From assembly GCF_013179285.1 (NCBI RefSeq), contig NZ_WVNW01000002.1:62001-126000 (forward strand): DNA of 64,000 bases, in the 5' to 3' direction. Below are positions 41,523 to 50,888 of this stretch, piece after piece; positions within the stretch are counted from its first letter, which is position 1, and each line of letters begins with the position of its first letter. Under the pieces are notes generated by a model. That model worked only from the letters and a program-made list of their open reading frames with translations, made no database searches and was not told the origin of the DNA. Origin of the DNA: Roseobacter sp. HKCCD6576-2. Lineage in GTDB: Bacteria; Pseudomonadota; Alphaproteobacteria; Rhodobacterales; Rhodobacteraceae. A program made the translations under genes and the position numbers.

Positions 41523-42359
41523 TTAGAGGGAGGACCAGCCGTGATCGGCGAGGATCTTGTGGCTGGCTTTGATATCGGCATCCGGGTCGACGCCCGGCAT
41601 ATTCGCATCGGTGATGATTTCCAGGACCGTCATCTTGTCATAGCCGATCTCGGTCAGGGCCTCATAGGCTGGCGCAGGGTCGACAATACCGGTGCCAAGC
41701 CGGTCATGTTTAAACTCCTCATAGCCACTGTCGGAGATATGCACATTCTCGACCAGATCACCCAAGAGCCGGATCGCGGCGCCGACGTCTTCTTTGATAT
41801 AGGCGCTGTTGCAGACGTCGAAATTCACGCCGACCTCCGGGCCGATCAGGGCAGCGGTGTCTTTCATATCCTGCGCGGTTGGCAAGAAGGTAAAGGGCAC
41901 GTTTTCCAGCAGCAGTTTCACACCGGTGCCTTTGGCATGGTCCACCAGCTCTTTCATGCCTTCAACAAACCAATCCAGCATCCATTTGGTCGGTGGGTTG
42001 ATCAAACTGCCGATCGGCCCCGGGATCGCCACGACATAGGGGCAGTTCCATTCCGCCGACAGGTCAATCGCCTCGCGATAGCGGTCAAGCGTGTAGCGAC
42101 GCATGATCGGGCAGGTGGAGTTTGGGTTGTTGTCCAAAAGCGGGTAGCAGAACGAGGTGATCTCGCCACCTTCGCCGTCGAGCCAACTCTTATAGGCGTT
42201 GCGCTGCTCCGCGCTCAATTCAGAGGGCCAGCAATGCGGTGGGAAGATCATCATCTCGAATTTGCGATAGCCGAGCCCATGCAGATGTTGCAGGGCCTCC
42301 AGGCCATCCATCGCATACAAGAATGGAAAGGTGCTCGCCGCCACTTGGAGCTGAGACAT
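41523..42359 (-). CDS. Sugar phosphate isomerase/epimerase family TIM barrel
   Basis: A 278-residue AP-endonuclease-2-like TIM barrel: LQVAASTFPFLYAMDGLEAL at the start, the metal-binding Glu in LLLENVPFTF, Asp/His in NFDVCNSAYI and ENVHISDSG, and Glu in MTVLEIITDA. Such proteins isomerise or epimerise sugars, inositols or hydroxy-pyruvate, or dehydrate keto-acids. GGAGG 8 bases upstream of ATG 42359. It heads a three-gene operon behind operator E. Confidence 0.88.
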   Translation of the reverse strand: MSQLQVAASTFPFLYAMDGLEALQHLHGLGYRKFEMMIFPPHCWPSELSAEQRNAYKSWLDGEGGEITSFCYPLLDNNPNSTCPIMRRYTLDRYREAIDLSAEWNCPYVVAIPGPIGSLINPPTKWMLDWFVEGMKELVDHAKGTGVKLLLENVPFTFLPTAQDMKDTAALIGPEVGVNFDVCNSAYIKEDVGAAIRLLGDLVENVHISDSGYEEFKHDRLGTGIVDPAPAYEALTEIGYDKMTVLEIITDANMPGVDPDADIKASHKILADHGWSSL

Positions 42360-42394
42360 GGGGAAAACCTCCTGTTGGTATCGCATGTCATGGT

Positions 42395-42428
42395 GTTCAT
42401 TATGCGTACAAAAGTTAGTATAGCGAAC
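42395..42428. promoter_or_regulatory. Tandem IclR-type operator between two divergent genes (site E)
   Basis: Two frames, GTTCATTATGCGTAC (42395-42409) and GTTAGTATAGCGAAC (42414-42428), begin 19 bp apart and each keeps most of the GTTCG-N5-CGAAC pattern. They lie in a 95-bp gap, 36 bp from the isomerase start and 27 bp from the flavoprotein start. Confidence 0.75.
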
Positions 42429-42454
42429 ACAAGGGCCGACTCAATGGGATTTCT

Positions 42455-43594
42455 GTGACTTTGGAGCAATATGATCTGGTCATCATTGGCGGGGGGCTGT
42501 CTGGCGCGGCGACCTGCTATTTTGCGGCGAAACGGGGCGCGCGTGTGCTGCTGTTGGAGCGGCGCGATCTGAACCTTGCGGCGTCGGGGTCAAATGCGGG
42601 GTCGATCCACGCGCAAATCCCGTTCGACGCGTTTCGTGATTATGGGCCGGACTGGGCTGCGCGCTACGCCGCGACGATTCCGCTTTTCATGGCGTCGATT
42701 GCGCGTTGGGCGGCCTTGGAGGCCGAGCTTGGCGGAGATCTCGGGGTTGCGACCAAGGGCGGGCTGATGGTGGCGGCGTCCGATCGCGACCTTCTTGCGT
42801 TGGAGCAAAAGGCCGAGATTGAGCGCCAAGCCGGGTTGCCAGTCGAGATCTGGTCTGCCTCTGATCTCTATGCCAAGGCCCCCTATTTGGGAGCGGGCCT
42901 CGCAGGCGGCGCATTCTGCCCCATCGAGGGCAAGGCCGATCCGTTTCGGGCGACGCCGCTTTTCGCCCGCCGCGCGGTTGAGGCGGGGGCCGAGATTCGC
43001 AGGAATACGCCGGTGGAGGCCATCGACGCTTGCGGAACTGGGTTCTCGCTGCGGGTGCCAGGCGGCACGATCCGCTGTGATCGCGTGGTGAATGCCGCCG
43101 GGGCGGAGGCCGCGCGGGTCGGCCGGATGCTGGGGCTCGATCTGGCCCTGGAAGGTCATCCGATTCAGGTGGCCGTGACCGAAAAGCGCCCGCCGCTGCT
43201 GCCCTATTTGCTCTATTACACGGGCGACCGGCTCACCCTCAAGCAGGCGGCAGAAGGTGGATTTCTGATCGGCGGTGGCTGGCCCGCGCGGATGCGGGGC
43301 AGGCCGGTGGTCAGTGAGGTTTCGATGCTGCGCAATCTGGCCGTGGCCAAGCGGGTCTTGCCGGGCCTGGCAGATACCTCGGTGGTGCGATCTTGGGCGG
43401 CCATCGTCAATGGAACCGCCGATTGGCACCCGATTCTTGGAGAGGCGCCCGGTGTGCCCGGTTTCTTCTTGAATCTGTTCCCCTGGATGGGGTTCACGGC
43501 GGCCCCGGCGGTCTCGGAAGCGCTGGCGGATTTGGCGCTTGGGTATCAGCCAGCCCTAGATCTTTCCCCGTTCAGTTTGGGGTCAGACATCTGA
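42455..43594 (+). CDS. FAD-dependent oxidoreductase, DadA type (second paralogue)
   Basis: The 379-residue flavoprotein has LVIIGGGLSGAATCYFAAKRG, LAASGSNAGSIHAQI, a GGWPARMRG box and a C-terminal MGFTAAPAVSEALAD FAD segment. It is clearly a paralogue of 34847-35971 (same GSNAGS and GGGWPA boxes), so it may use the same fused electron-transfer partner or oxidise directly with oxygen. The start is GTG at 42455, 27 bp after operator E, with weak ribosome pairing (ATGGGAT); no better in-frame start exists. Confidence 0.9.
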   Translation: MTLEQYDLVIIGGGLSGAATCYFAAKRGARVLLLERRDLNLAASGSNAGSIHAQIPFDAFRDYGPDWAARYAATIPLFMASIARWAALEAELGGDLGVATKGGLMVAASDRDLLALEQKAEIERQAGLPVEIWSASDLYAKAPYLGAGLAGGAFCPIEGKADPFRATPLFARRAVEAGAEIRRNTPVEAIDACGTGFSLRVPGGTIRCDRVVNAAGAEAARVGRMLGLDLALEGHPIQVAVTEKRPPLLPYLLYYTGDRLTLKQAAEGGFLIGGGWPARMRGRPVVSEVSMLRNLAVAKRVLPGLADTSVVRSWAAIVNGTADWHPILGEAPGVPGFFLNLFPWMGFTAAPAVSEALADLALGYQPALDLSPFSLGSDI

Positions 43595-43633
43595 CATCGC
43601 GCGGCACTCAAACAGATTGCACCTCTCTGGTCT

Positions 43634-43667
43634 GTTCGATATACGAACAAATGTTCGATATAGAGTC
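43634..43667. promoter_or_regulatory. Tandem IclR-type operator upstream of aldehyde dehydrogenase (site F)
   Basis: A perfect palindrome GTTCGATATACGAAC (43634-43648), then a second frame GTTCG-ATATA-GAGTC starting exactly 19 bp later at 43653. The left half and the AT-rich centre of the two frames are identical. The gene starts 21 bp after the second frame. Confidence 0.82.
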
Positions 43668-43687
43668 CAGCCCGGGAGAGAACCGCC

Positions 43688-45142
43688 ATGTCCGCTTATG
43701 CATCGATGCAAAAGGATGCCAATTACATTGATGGAACCTGGTGCGCGGCCGATGGGGGCGACGTCATATCCGTCACGAATCCTGCGACAGGTGCCGAGAT
43801 TGGAACCGTGCCCAATGCGGGCGCCGCCGAAGCCCGGCGAGCCATTGCGGCGGCGGAAGCGGCGTTTCCGGCATATGCGGCCCTGACCGTGACCGAGCGC
43901 GGGGCGCTGCTGCGGCGCCTCCACGCGGAGATTGTGGACCATGCCGATGCCTTGGCCGCGCTTCTGACGGCGGAGCAGGGCAAGCCGCTCGCCGAAGCCA
44001 AGGCGGAGGTCCTCTCCTCGGCGGCCTATGTGCAGTGGTTTGCGGAAGAGGCGCGGCGCGCCGATGGCGCGGTGATCCCCTCGCCCTGGCCGGGGCGTAA
44101 ACTGATGACCACGCGGCATCCCGTGGGCGTCGTCGCCGCGATTACGCCATGGAATTTCCCGTCCTCGATGCTGGCGCGGAAACTGGGGGCGGCGTTGGCG
44201 GCGGGGTGCACGGCGGTGGTGAAACCGGCCTCGGCCACGCCCTATTCCGGATTGGTCTGGGCGCTCTTGGCCGAACGCGCCGGGTTTCCGCCGGGCGTCG
44301 TGAATGTGATCACCGGCTCGGCCCGCGCGATTGGTGGGGAGTTGACGTCAAATCCGGCGGTTCGGAAGCTGACCTTCACCGGATCGACCGAGATCGGCAA
44401 AGAGCTGATCCGAGCATCTGCCGGAACGGTTAAGAAAGTATCGATGGAACTGGGCGGCAACGCGCCGTTCATTGTGTTCGACGATGCCGATCTTGATGCG
44501 GCGGTCGAAGGGGCGATGATCGCGAAATTCCGCAATGCCGGGCAAACCTGCATCTGCTCAAACCGCGTTTACGCCCAGGCGGGCATCTATGACGCGTTTG
44601 TTGCCAAACTGGCCGAGAAGGCGGCGGCGCTTCGTGTTGCGCCGGGCGATGAGCCCGGGTCGGAGCAGGGCCCGCTGGTTGATATGGCGGCCTTGGCGAA
44701 GACAGAAGAGCTGATTGCCGACGCTGTCGAGCACGGGGCAACCGTCGCGGCTGGTGGCGGGCGGCATGATCGCGGTGGGTTGTTCTTTCAACCCACTGTT
44801 TTGACGGAGGCCACTGCGGATATGCGCTTGGCGCAGGAAGAGATTTTCGGCCCCGTCGCGCCAGTCTTCCGTTTTGAGACGGAGGCGGAAGCAATCGCCG
44901 CGGCGAATGACACTGAATATGGTCTGGCGGCCTATGCCTACACCCGCGATCTTGGTCGGACGTTCCGGTTGCAAGATGGCTTGGAATACGGGCTGATCGG
45001 GATCAACGAAGTGCTGATTGTGACCCCCGAAGTGCCCTTTGGCGGGCTGAAAGAGTCAGGCCTGGGCAAAGAGGGCAGTTGGCAAGGCCTCGATGACTAT
45101 CTTGAGATGAAATACACCTGTGTCGGCGGTTTGACCGGATAG
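43688..45142 (+). CDS. NAD(P)-dependent aldehyde dehydrogenase (succinate-semialdehyde type)
   Basis: A 484-residue aldehyde dehydrogenase. Marks: AAITPWNFPSSMLARKLGAAL for the cofactor, FTGSTEIGKEL, catalytic Glu in MELGGNAPFIVF and Cys in NAGQTCICSNR, and EIFGPVAPVF. The C-terminal half resembles GabD-type enzymes that oxidise succinate or 2-oxoglutarate semialdehyde. It could finish the breakdown of a cyclic imino acid or an omega-amino acid to a TCA acid. Ribosome site GGGAGAG. It is a single-gene unit behind operator F, 180 bp before the peptide transporter operon. Confidence 0.92.
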   Translation: MSAYASMQKDANYIDGTWCAADGGDVISVTNPATGAEIGTVPNAGAAEARRAIAAAEAAFPAYAALTVTERGALLRRLHAEIVDHADALAALLTAEQGKPLAEAKAEVLSSAAYVQWFAEEARRADGAVIPSPWPGRKLMTTRHPVGVVAAITPWNFPSSMLARKLGAALAAGCTAVVKPASATPYSGLVWALLAERAGFPPGVVNVITGSARAIGGELTSNPAVRKLTFTGSTEIGKELIRASAGTVKKVSMELGGNAPFIVFDDADLDAAVEGAMIAKFRNAGQTCICSNRVYAQAGIYDAFVAKLAEKAAALRVAPGDEPGSEQGPLVDMAALAKTEELIADAVEHGATVAAGGGRHDRGGLFFQPTVLTEATADMRLAQEEIFGPVAPVFRFETEAEAIAAANDTEYGLAAYAYTRDLGRTFRLQDGLEYGLIGINEVLIVTPEVPFGGLKESGLGKEGSWQGLDDYLEMKYTCVGGLTG

Positions 45143-45174
45143 TAAAAACGCGAACTTTGGTTCGCATAGTAAAA
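45141..45174. promoter_or_regulatory. Degenerate IclR-type operator upstream of the peptide transporter (site G)
   Basis: Two frames 19 bp apart: AGTAA-AAACG-CGAAC (45141) with a correct right arm, and GTTCG-CATAG-TAAAA (45160) with a correct left arm and the centre seen in other sites. It begins at the stop of the aldehyde dehydrogenase gene and lies 149 bp before the binding-protein start. Confidence 0.55.
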
Positions 45175-45322
45175 TTTTCTATAGACACCGGCCCGAATCG
45201 AAGTAAACTTTTTTTACCTAACAAATCCAGAAATTGGCGAGATCGAAATCGCGCCAAAACCCGGGGTGTGCGGGCTCTCTAGTCCTGCGCGATGCCCCAC
45301 CAACACGTGGAGGGTAATTGAG

Positions 45323-46930
45323 ATGAAACACTGGATCACCGGCTTGGTGACGGGGGCGGTCCTGGCCGCAACGCCCGTCCTGGCCGAAGAAGTGCTGACA
45401 TTTGGCGTGCGATCGGAGGCCAGCTCGCTGGATCCGCATTGGACCCAACTTTCGGCCGACTTGCAGGTGCAAGAACATATTTTCGAACACCTGGTCGATC
45501 TCGATTCTGCGTCGCAACCATCACCGGGTTTGGCAGTCTCTTGGGAAGCGATTGATGAGACCACCTGGGAATTCCGGTTGCGCGAGGGCGTGACCTGGCA
45601 TGATGGTGAGCCGTTCACCGCTGAGGATGTGGTCTTCTCCTTCGACCGTCTGCGCGGTGGGATTTCCGGTGCGCCGGCAAGCCCCGCTTTCACGCTGGAA
45701 AAGGGGGGCAAGACTTGGGAAATCGTCGACGATTTGACGGTGCGTATCTATACTGATGGGCCCTATCCGACCGTTGCCGAAGACCTCGCGATGGTGCCGA
45801 TTGTGGCCCAGCACGCGGCCGAAGGGGTGACCGCGTCGGTGGACTTCAACAGCGGACAAGCGGCCATCGGAACCGGCCCATTCATGCTCGAAGAATTCGT
45901 GCCGGGCAGCCGCGTTTCGGTTGTGCGAAATCCGAACTGGTGGGGCGGCGATGTTCATTGGGATCGCGTTGTGTTCCGCCCCGTCGGCGAAGACGCCGCC
46001 CGTCTGGCCGCGTTGTTGAATGGCGATGTGGATATGATCGATTATCCACCGACCATCGATTTGCCGCAGCTTCAGGAAGACCCGGATTTCACGGTTTCCA
46101 CGATCCCGTCGGACCGGCTGATCTATATCATGCCAAGCTATCGGCATGTCGAAGAGTTCATCCGCGACAATGACGGCAATGTCATGGTCCCGAACCCGAT
46201 GCGCGATTGGCGTGTGCGCCGCGCGATGAGCTTGGCCATCAACCGCGAAGCGATCCGGGATCGGATCATGGGCGGGGCCTCCTTGCCGACGCGCAACATC
46301 GTGCCGCCGGGCTTCTTCGGCTATGTCGAAGAGCTGGAAGCCGATCCTTATGATCCCGAGGCCGCAGCGGCGCTGCTCGCCGAGGCGGGTTATGAAGACG
46401 GGTTCCAGATCACGCTCCACGGTCCGAATGACCGCTACATCAACGACGCCCGCATCCTGGAAGCGGTAGCGCAGATGTGGAGCCGTGTTGGGATCACCAC
46501 CGAGGTTGACGCCATGCCGCGCAACGTCTTCTTCTCGCGCCTGATCCGGGGCGATGAGCTGACGATGCCAGGTTTCGATGTGCCGGAATTCTCGGTCTCG
46601 ATGACCGGTTGGGGCACTGTGGCGGGCGAGGCGACGTATACCGTCTCGGGCACGCTGGAGACCTATAACGCGGCGACCGGCGGCGGGAATGGCAACTTCG
46701 GTCGTTATTCGAACCCGGCGATTGATGCGCGCTCGGTCTTGGCCAAGCAGACGATCGACAATGACGAGCGTCTGGAGATCCTGCAGGAAGCGATCCGGAT
46801 CGGCATGGAAGACTATGCTTACATCCCATTGCACTTCCAGGTGAACCAATGGGCGATGATCAGCTCGCTTGAGCATAGCCCTCGCACCAACGAGCGCATG
46901 CTCGCCATTGAAGTAAGCCCGGCCGAGTAA
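45323..46930 (+). CDS. Peptide/nickel-type ABC transporter substrate-binding protein
   Basis: The 535-residue precursor has a Sec signal peptide (hydrophobic to AATPVLAEE, cut near residue 21). The mature part has family 5 features: LTFGVRSEASSLDPHWTQLS, VSWEAIDETTWEFRLREGVTWHDGEPFTAEDVVFSFDR and VRRAMSLAINREAIRD. Family 5 binds di- and oligopeptides, nickel or opines. The ATG at 45323 has GGAGGG 9 bases upstream. It starts a seven-gene unit ending with an SDR. Confidence 0.94.
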   Translation: MKHWITGLVTGAVLAATPVLAEEVLTFGVRSEASSLDPHWTQLSADLQVQEHIFEHLVDLDSASQPSPGLAVSWEAIDETTWEFRLREGVTWHDGEPFTAEDVVFSFDRLRGGISGAPASPAFTLEKGGKTWEIVDDLTVRIYTDGPYPTVAEDLAMVPIVAQHAAEGVTASVDFNSGQAAIGTGPFMLEEFVPGSRVSVVRNPNWWGGDVHWDRVVFRPVGEDAARLAALLNGDVDMIDYPPTIDLPQLQEDPDFTVSTIPSDRLIYIMPSYRHVEEFIRDNDGNVMVPNPMRDWRVRRAMSLAINREAIRDRIMGGASLPTRNIVPPGFFGYVEELEADPYDPEAAAALLAEAGYEDGFQITLHGPNDRYINDARILEAVAQMWSRVGITTEVDAMPRNVFFSRLIRGDELTMPGFDVPEFSVSMTGWGTVAGEATYTVSGTLETYNAATGGGNGNFGRYSNPAIDARSVLAKQTIDNDERLEILQEAIRIGMEDYAYIPLHFQVNQWAMISSLEHSPRTNERMLAIEVSPAE

Positions 46931-46961
46931 CCGGCGCTATCCCCCGACGAGGCGAAAACTC

Positions 46962-47939
46962 ATGACCGAATTCATCATCCGTCGCAGCATTCAGGCGTTG
47001 TTCGTCCTGCTGGTGATGACAGTTTTGGTGTTCTTCGGCGTCAATGTGATCGGCAATCCGGTCTACATCTTCGCCTCGTCGGAATGCGACCAAGCCTGCC
47101 TGGCCCGGATCATCGCCGATCTCGGCCTCGATAAGCCGGTTTGGCAGCAATATCTGATCTTTATGGGCAACCTGTTTCAGGGGGAGTTGGGCAATTCCTT
47201 CACCCACGGGATCCCGGCGCTGGAACTGATCTTTCAGCGATTGCCAGCCACTTTGGAACTGGCGTTCTCCGCGCTTGTGATCGCACTGGTCGTTGGTGTC
47301 CCGCTGGGGATGCGGGCCGGCCTGAAACCCGAGGCATTCTCGTCTCGCATGATCATGGGGTTTTCCATGCTCAGCTTTTCGGTGCCGGTCTTCTGGATCG
47401 GGCTGATCATGATCGTCGTCTTCTCGGTCCAATTGGGCTGGATGCCCGCCATCGGGCGCGGCGATACGGTGCCATTTCTGGGCACCGATGTGAGTTTCTT
47501 TACCCTTGATGGGTTGCACCACCTGGCCATGCCGGCCTTCACGCTCTCGCTCATCATGATGGCGATGGTGATCCGGCTGACCCGCGCGGGGATGCGCGAA
47601 GTGCTTTATGCCGACTACATCAAATTCGCCCGCGCCAATGGTATCCGCGAGCGCCGTATCCTCAGCCTGCATGTGATGAAAAACATCCTGATCCCCATCG
47701 TCACGGTGCTGGGGATGGAGTTCGGCGGTGTGATTGCCTTCGCCGTAGTGGTGGAGTCGATCTTCTCCTGGCCCGGGGTGGGCAAGATGCTGATCGATGC
47801 GATTGCGGTTTTGGATCGCCCGTTGATCGTCGCCTACCTGATCTTCGTGGTGATCATGTTCGTCGCTCTGAACCTGTTCGTCGATATTCTCTACTCGCTG
47901 CTTGATCCGCGGGTCCGTTTGGGAGGGGCCGCGGCATGA
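46962..47939 (+). CDS. Peptide-type ABC transporter permease (DppB type)
   Basis: A 325-residue, six-helix permease. N-terminal FIIRRSIQALFVLLVMTVLVFF and the cytosolic loop LYADYIKFARANGIRERRILSLHVMKN (DppB signature) are clear, as is GGVIAFAVVVESIFSWPGVGKML. Helix pairs with DppC form the pore. Its stop overlaps the ATG of the next permease by four bases. AGGCG lies about 10 bases upstream of ATG. Confidence 0.95.
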   Translation: MTEFIIRRSIQALFVLLVMTVLVFFGVNVIGNPVYIFASSECDQACLARIIADLGLDKPVWQQYLIFMGNLFQGELGNSFTHGIPALELIFQRLPATLELAFSALVIALVVGVPLGMRAGLKPEAFSSRMIMGFSMLSFSVPVFWIGLIMIVVFSVQLGWMPAIGRGDTVPFLGTDVSFFTLDGLHHLAMPAFTLSLIMMAMVIRLTRAGMREVLYADYIKFARANGIRERRILSLHVMKNILIPIVTVLGMEFGGVIAFAVVVESIFSWPGVGKMLIDAIAVLDRPLIVAYLIFVVIMFVALNLFVDILYSLLDPRVRLGGAAA

Positions 47940-48841
47940 GTGGAGCCAGTTCAACGACAACCGGGCCGCGCCCGGGCAGTTTTCGCGCGGGCATGCGTCT
48001 GTTCCTGGCCTCGCCGACGGCGGCGGTTGCCCTGGTTGTCTTTGTCGGTTTTTGCCTTGCCGCGCTCTTCGCCCCCTGGCTGTCGCCGCAGAACCCTTAT
48101 GATTTGGCGCAGGTCGATATTCTCGACAGTCTCATGCCGCCGGGCAGCCAGAGCTTCACCGGCATGACCTATTGGCTCGGGACGGACGGGCAGGGGCGCG
48201 ATATGCTATCGGCGATCCTCTACGGTATCCGGATCAGCCTGATCGTCGGCCTCCTCTCGGGCTTCTTCGCGCTGATCGTGGGCACCATTGTCGGGCTGAT
48301 CGCGGCCTATCGCCGGGGTTGGGTCGAAACTGTCCTGATGCGGATTGTCGATCTGCAATTGAGCTTCCCCACCATCCTCGTGGCGCTGGTGCTTTTGGTG
48401 ATCCTGGGGCGCGGTGTGGACAAGATCATCTTCGCGCTGGTTGTCGTGCAATGGGCCTATTTCGCGCGGACGGTGCGCGGCGTCGCGCTGGTCGAAGGCG
48501 CGCGGGAGTATGTCGATGCGGCGCGTGGGCTTCAGCTTGGCGGTTTGCGCATCTTGCTCGGGCATATCCTACCCAATTGCCTGCCAACGATGCTGGTGGT
48601 GGCCACGATGCAGATGGCTGCCGCGATCTCGCTGGAAGCAACCTTATCCTTCCTTGGCCTTGGCTTGCCGCCGACACGCCCGTCGCTTGGCCTCCTGATC
48701 GCCAATGGGTTCGATTACCTGCAATCGGGCCGCTACTGGATCAGTGTCCTGCCGGGCTTGGTGCTGCTGGCGATCATCGTCAGTGCGAACCTGCTTGGCG
48801 ACCGTCTTCGCGATGTCTTGAACCCGCATTTGAGGACCTGA
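47936..48841 (+). CDS. Peptide-type ABC transporter permease (DppC type)
   Basis: A 301-residue permease: an N-terminal OppC_N segment (FRAGMRLFLASPTAAVALVVF), TYWLGTDGQGRDMLSAILYGIRISLIVG and the EAA-like loop REYVDAARGLQLGGLRILLGHILPN. Start ATG 47936 overlaps the DppB stop. It is followed, 5 bp on, by the first ATPase gene. The end is LLGDRLRDVLNPHLRT, normal for the family. Confidence 0.95.
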   Translation: MSGASSTTTGPRPGSFRAGMRLFLASPTAAVALVVFVGFCLAALFAPWLSPQNPYDLAQVDILDSLMPPGSQSFTGMTYWLGTDGQGRDMLSAILYGIRISLIVGLLSGFFALIVGTIVGLIAAYRRGWVETVLMRIVDLQLSFPTILVALVLLVILGRGVDKIIFALVVVQWAYFARTVRGVALVEGAREYVDAARGLQLGGLRILLGHILPNCLPTMLVVATMQMAAAISLEATLSFLGLGLPPTRPSLGLLIANGFDYLQSGRYWISVLPGLVLLAIIVSANLLGDRLRDVLNPHLRT

Positions 48842-48846
48842 CCCCA

Positions 48847-49821
48847 ATGACCACTGTCCTTGAACTGCGCGACCTCAAGACGTCGTTTTTCACCGGTGAT
48901 GGAGAGCTTCGGGCGCTCCACGGCATTTCGCTAAGCGTCGCTCGGGGCGAAATCCTCGGCCTCGTGGGCGAAAGCGGCTCGGGCAAATCGCTCACCGGAT
49001 TCTCGATCAACGGTTTGATCAGCCCGCCGGGGCAGGTCGTGGGCGGCGAAGTGCGTGTCCACGGCGAAGACCTGCTGCAGGTTGGTCCGGAAGAGATGCG
49101 CCAAGCCCGCGGTCGCAAGATCGCAATGATCTTCCAAGACCCGATGATGACGCTGAACCCGGTGCTGCGGATCGAGACACAGATGCGCGATGTTCTGGCC
49201 GCGCATTTGAAACTGAGCCGGTCTGAAGCGCGGGCCCGTGCGATCGCCGCGCTTGACGAGGTCGGCATTCCATCGCCCGAAGAGCGGTTGCGCGCCTATC
49301 CGCACCAACTGTCCGGCGGTATGCGGCAGCGCGTGGCCATCGCCATTGCGCTTCTGCATCAGCCCGATCTGGTGATTGCCGATGAGCCGACCACCGCCCT
49401 TGATGTCACCATCCAGGGGCAAATCCTGTCCCTCGTGCAGCGGCTCTGCCGCGAGCGCGGCACCGCGCTGATCTGGATCACCCACGATCTGGCCGTTGTG
49501 GCGGGCATCGCAGATCGGATTGCGGTGATGTATGCCGGGCGCGTGGTCGAGATGGGCCCGGTGGATCAGGTGCTCGACCACCCGGCGCATCCTTACACCA
49601 AAGGCCTCATTGCATCGGTGCCCACACGCCGGATGCGGGGTGAGAAGTTACAACAGATCCCGGGCCGCATGCCGGCCCTGACCGACTTGCCCGAGGGCTG
49701 TCCGTTTCAACCGCGCTGCAGCTATGCCACCGATGCCTGCCGTAACCCGCAAGAAATGCGGGAGATTGGCCCCGATCACACGCTGCGCTGTGCCCATCCG
49801 CTGACCGAGGCCACGGAATGA
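48847..49821 (+). CDS. Peptide-type ABC transporter ATP-binding protein (DppD type)
   Basis: A 324-residue ATPase with Walker A GESGSGKS (near residue 39), Q loop [13 protein letters not shown], signature [15 protein letters not shown], Walker [14 protein letters not shown] loop ITHD and the oligopeptide C-terminal domain with the cysteine-rich [15 protein letters not shown] that in relatives binds a 4Fe-4S cluster. Start ATG 48847 follows the DppC stop by 5 bp; an upstream frame running through DppC is only a shadow. The stop overlaps the next ATG (ATGA). Confidence 0.94.
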   Translation: MTTVLELRDLKTSFFTGDGELRALHGISLSVARGEILGLVGESGSGKSLTGFSINGLISPPGQVVGGEVRVHGEDLLQVGPEEMRQARGRKIAMIFQDPMMTLNPVLRIETQMRDVLAAHLKLSRSEARARAIAALDEVGIPSPEERLRAYPHQLSGGMRQRVAIAIALLHQPDLVIADEPTTALDVTIQGQILSLVQRLCRERGTALIWITHDLAVVAGIADRIAVMYAGRVVEMGPVDQVLDHPAHPYTKGLIASVPTRRMRGEKLQQIPGRMPALTDLPEGCPFQPRCSYATDACRNPQEMREIGPDHTLRCAHPLTEATE

Positions 49822-50888
49822 CTGAAGAACCGATCCTATCCGTTTCCCATGTCTCGAAACGTTTCGGCGGAAAGGGCGATCTGCTGGCCCAGATGCTGGC
49901 GGCGCTTGGCTTGGCCAAACCGCGCCCACAGGTCCGTGCAGTGGAAGATGTGAGCTTCACACTCGCGCGCGGCGAGGTGCTTGGCGTGGTCGGGGAATCC
50001 GGCTGCGGCAAGTCGACCCTCGGCCGGATGATCGCCGGGCTTCTGGAGCCAAGCGCGGGCGAGATTTTGATCGAAGGGCAGGCACCTGCCGCGCGCTTGG
50101 CCAAACCCGCCGAGGGGCAGGGCGCACGCGCGCCCCGTGCGCTCGATATGCAGATGATCTTTCAAGATCCGTTTTCCTCGCTCAATCCGCGCAAACGGGT
50201 CAGCGACCTGATCGGGGAAGCCCCCCGCGTTCATCGCATCGTCAGCCCCGAGGATCTGGACCGTTACGTCAAAGACATCATGGACCGCTGTGGCATCGAT
50301 CCGGCCTATCGGGACCGGTTCGCGCATCAGTTTTCCGGCGGCCAACGGCAACGGATCGGCATCGCCCGCGCGCTCGCGGTGAAGCCCGAAATCCTGGTCT
50401 GTGACGAGGCGGTCTCCGCCCTCGATGTCTCGATCCAGGCGCAGATCATCAATCTGTTCATGGAGTTACGCGACGAATTTGGCCTGACTTATGTCTTCAT
50501 CAGTCACGATCTCGGCGTGGTCGAGCATATCGCCGATCGGATCGTGGTGATGTATCTGGGGCGGATCGTCGAAAGCGGCCCGGCGGAACAAGTCTTCGAC
50601 CATCCTCAGCACCCCTATACCCGCGCGTTGATCGACGGCGTTCCAAAGCTGGACCGTCGCCGCGTTGCTTATGAACCGATCAAAGGCGACATCCCCTCGC
50701 CACTCGACCCGCCGAAAGGCTGCCATTTCCATCCGCGCTGCCCGTTGGCAACCGACCGCTGCCGCAGCGAGGCCCCGGTGTTGCTCGAGATCGCGCCGGG
50801 GCGGCAGGCGGCCTGTCATCTGATTACCACCGATACCGATACCACCATCAAGGAGACCGCAGAATGGCCAGTTACCAAGACCGGATGA
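49818..50888 (+). CDS. Peptide-type ABC transporter ATP-binding protein (DppF type)
   Basis: A 356-residue ATPase with Walker [10 protein letters not shown] (near residue 61), [31 protein letters not shown], Walker [12 protein letters not shown] and [10 protein letters not shown]. The C-terminal region has the [14 protein letters not shown] cysteine motif. An insertion between the first strand and Walker A ([21 protein letters not shown]) is a little longer than usual. Its last 25 bp overlap the start of the M24 gene, unusually much for this operon. Confidence 0.94.
   Translation: MTEEPILSVSHVSKRFGGKGDLLAQMLAALGLAKPRPQVRAVEDVSFTLARGEVLGVVGESGCGKSTLGRMIAGLLEPSAGEILIEGQAPAARLAKPAEGQGARAPRALDMQMIFQDPFSSLNPRKRVSDLIGEAPRVHRIVSPEDLDRYVKDIMDRCGIDPAYRDRFAHQFSGGQRQRIGIARALAVKPEILVCDEAVSALDVSIQAQIINLFMELRDEFGLTYVFISHDLGVVEHIADRIVVMYLGRIVESGPAEQVFDHPQHPYTRALIDGVPKLDRRRVAYEPIKGDIPSPLDPPKGCHFHPRCPLATDRCRSEAPVLLEIAPGRQAACHLITTDTDTTIKETAEWPVTKTG

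Noticed and set aside
48172-48846. Long N-terminal extension of the DppD-type ATPase
   Set aside because: It runs out of frame through the DppC permease gene. The family start is at ATG 48847, five bases after the permease stop.
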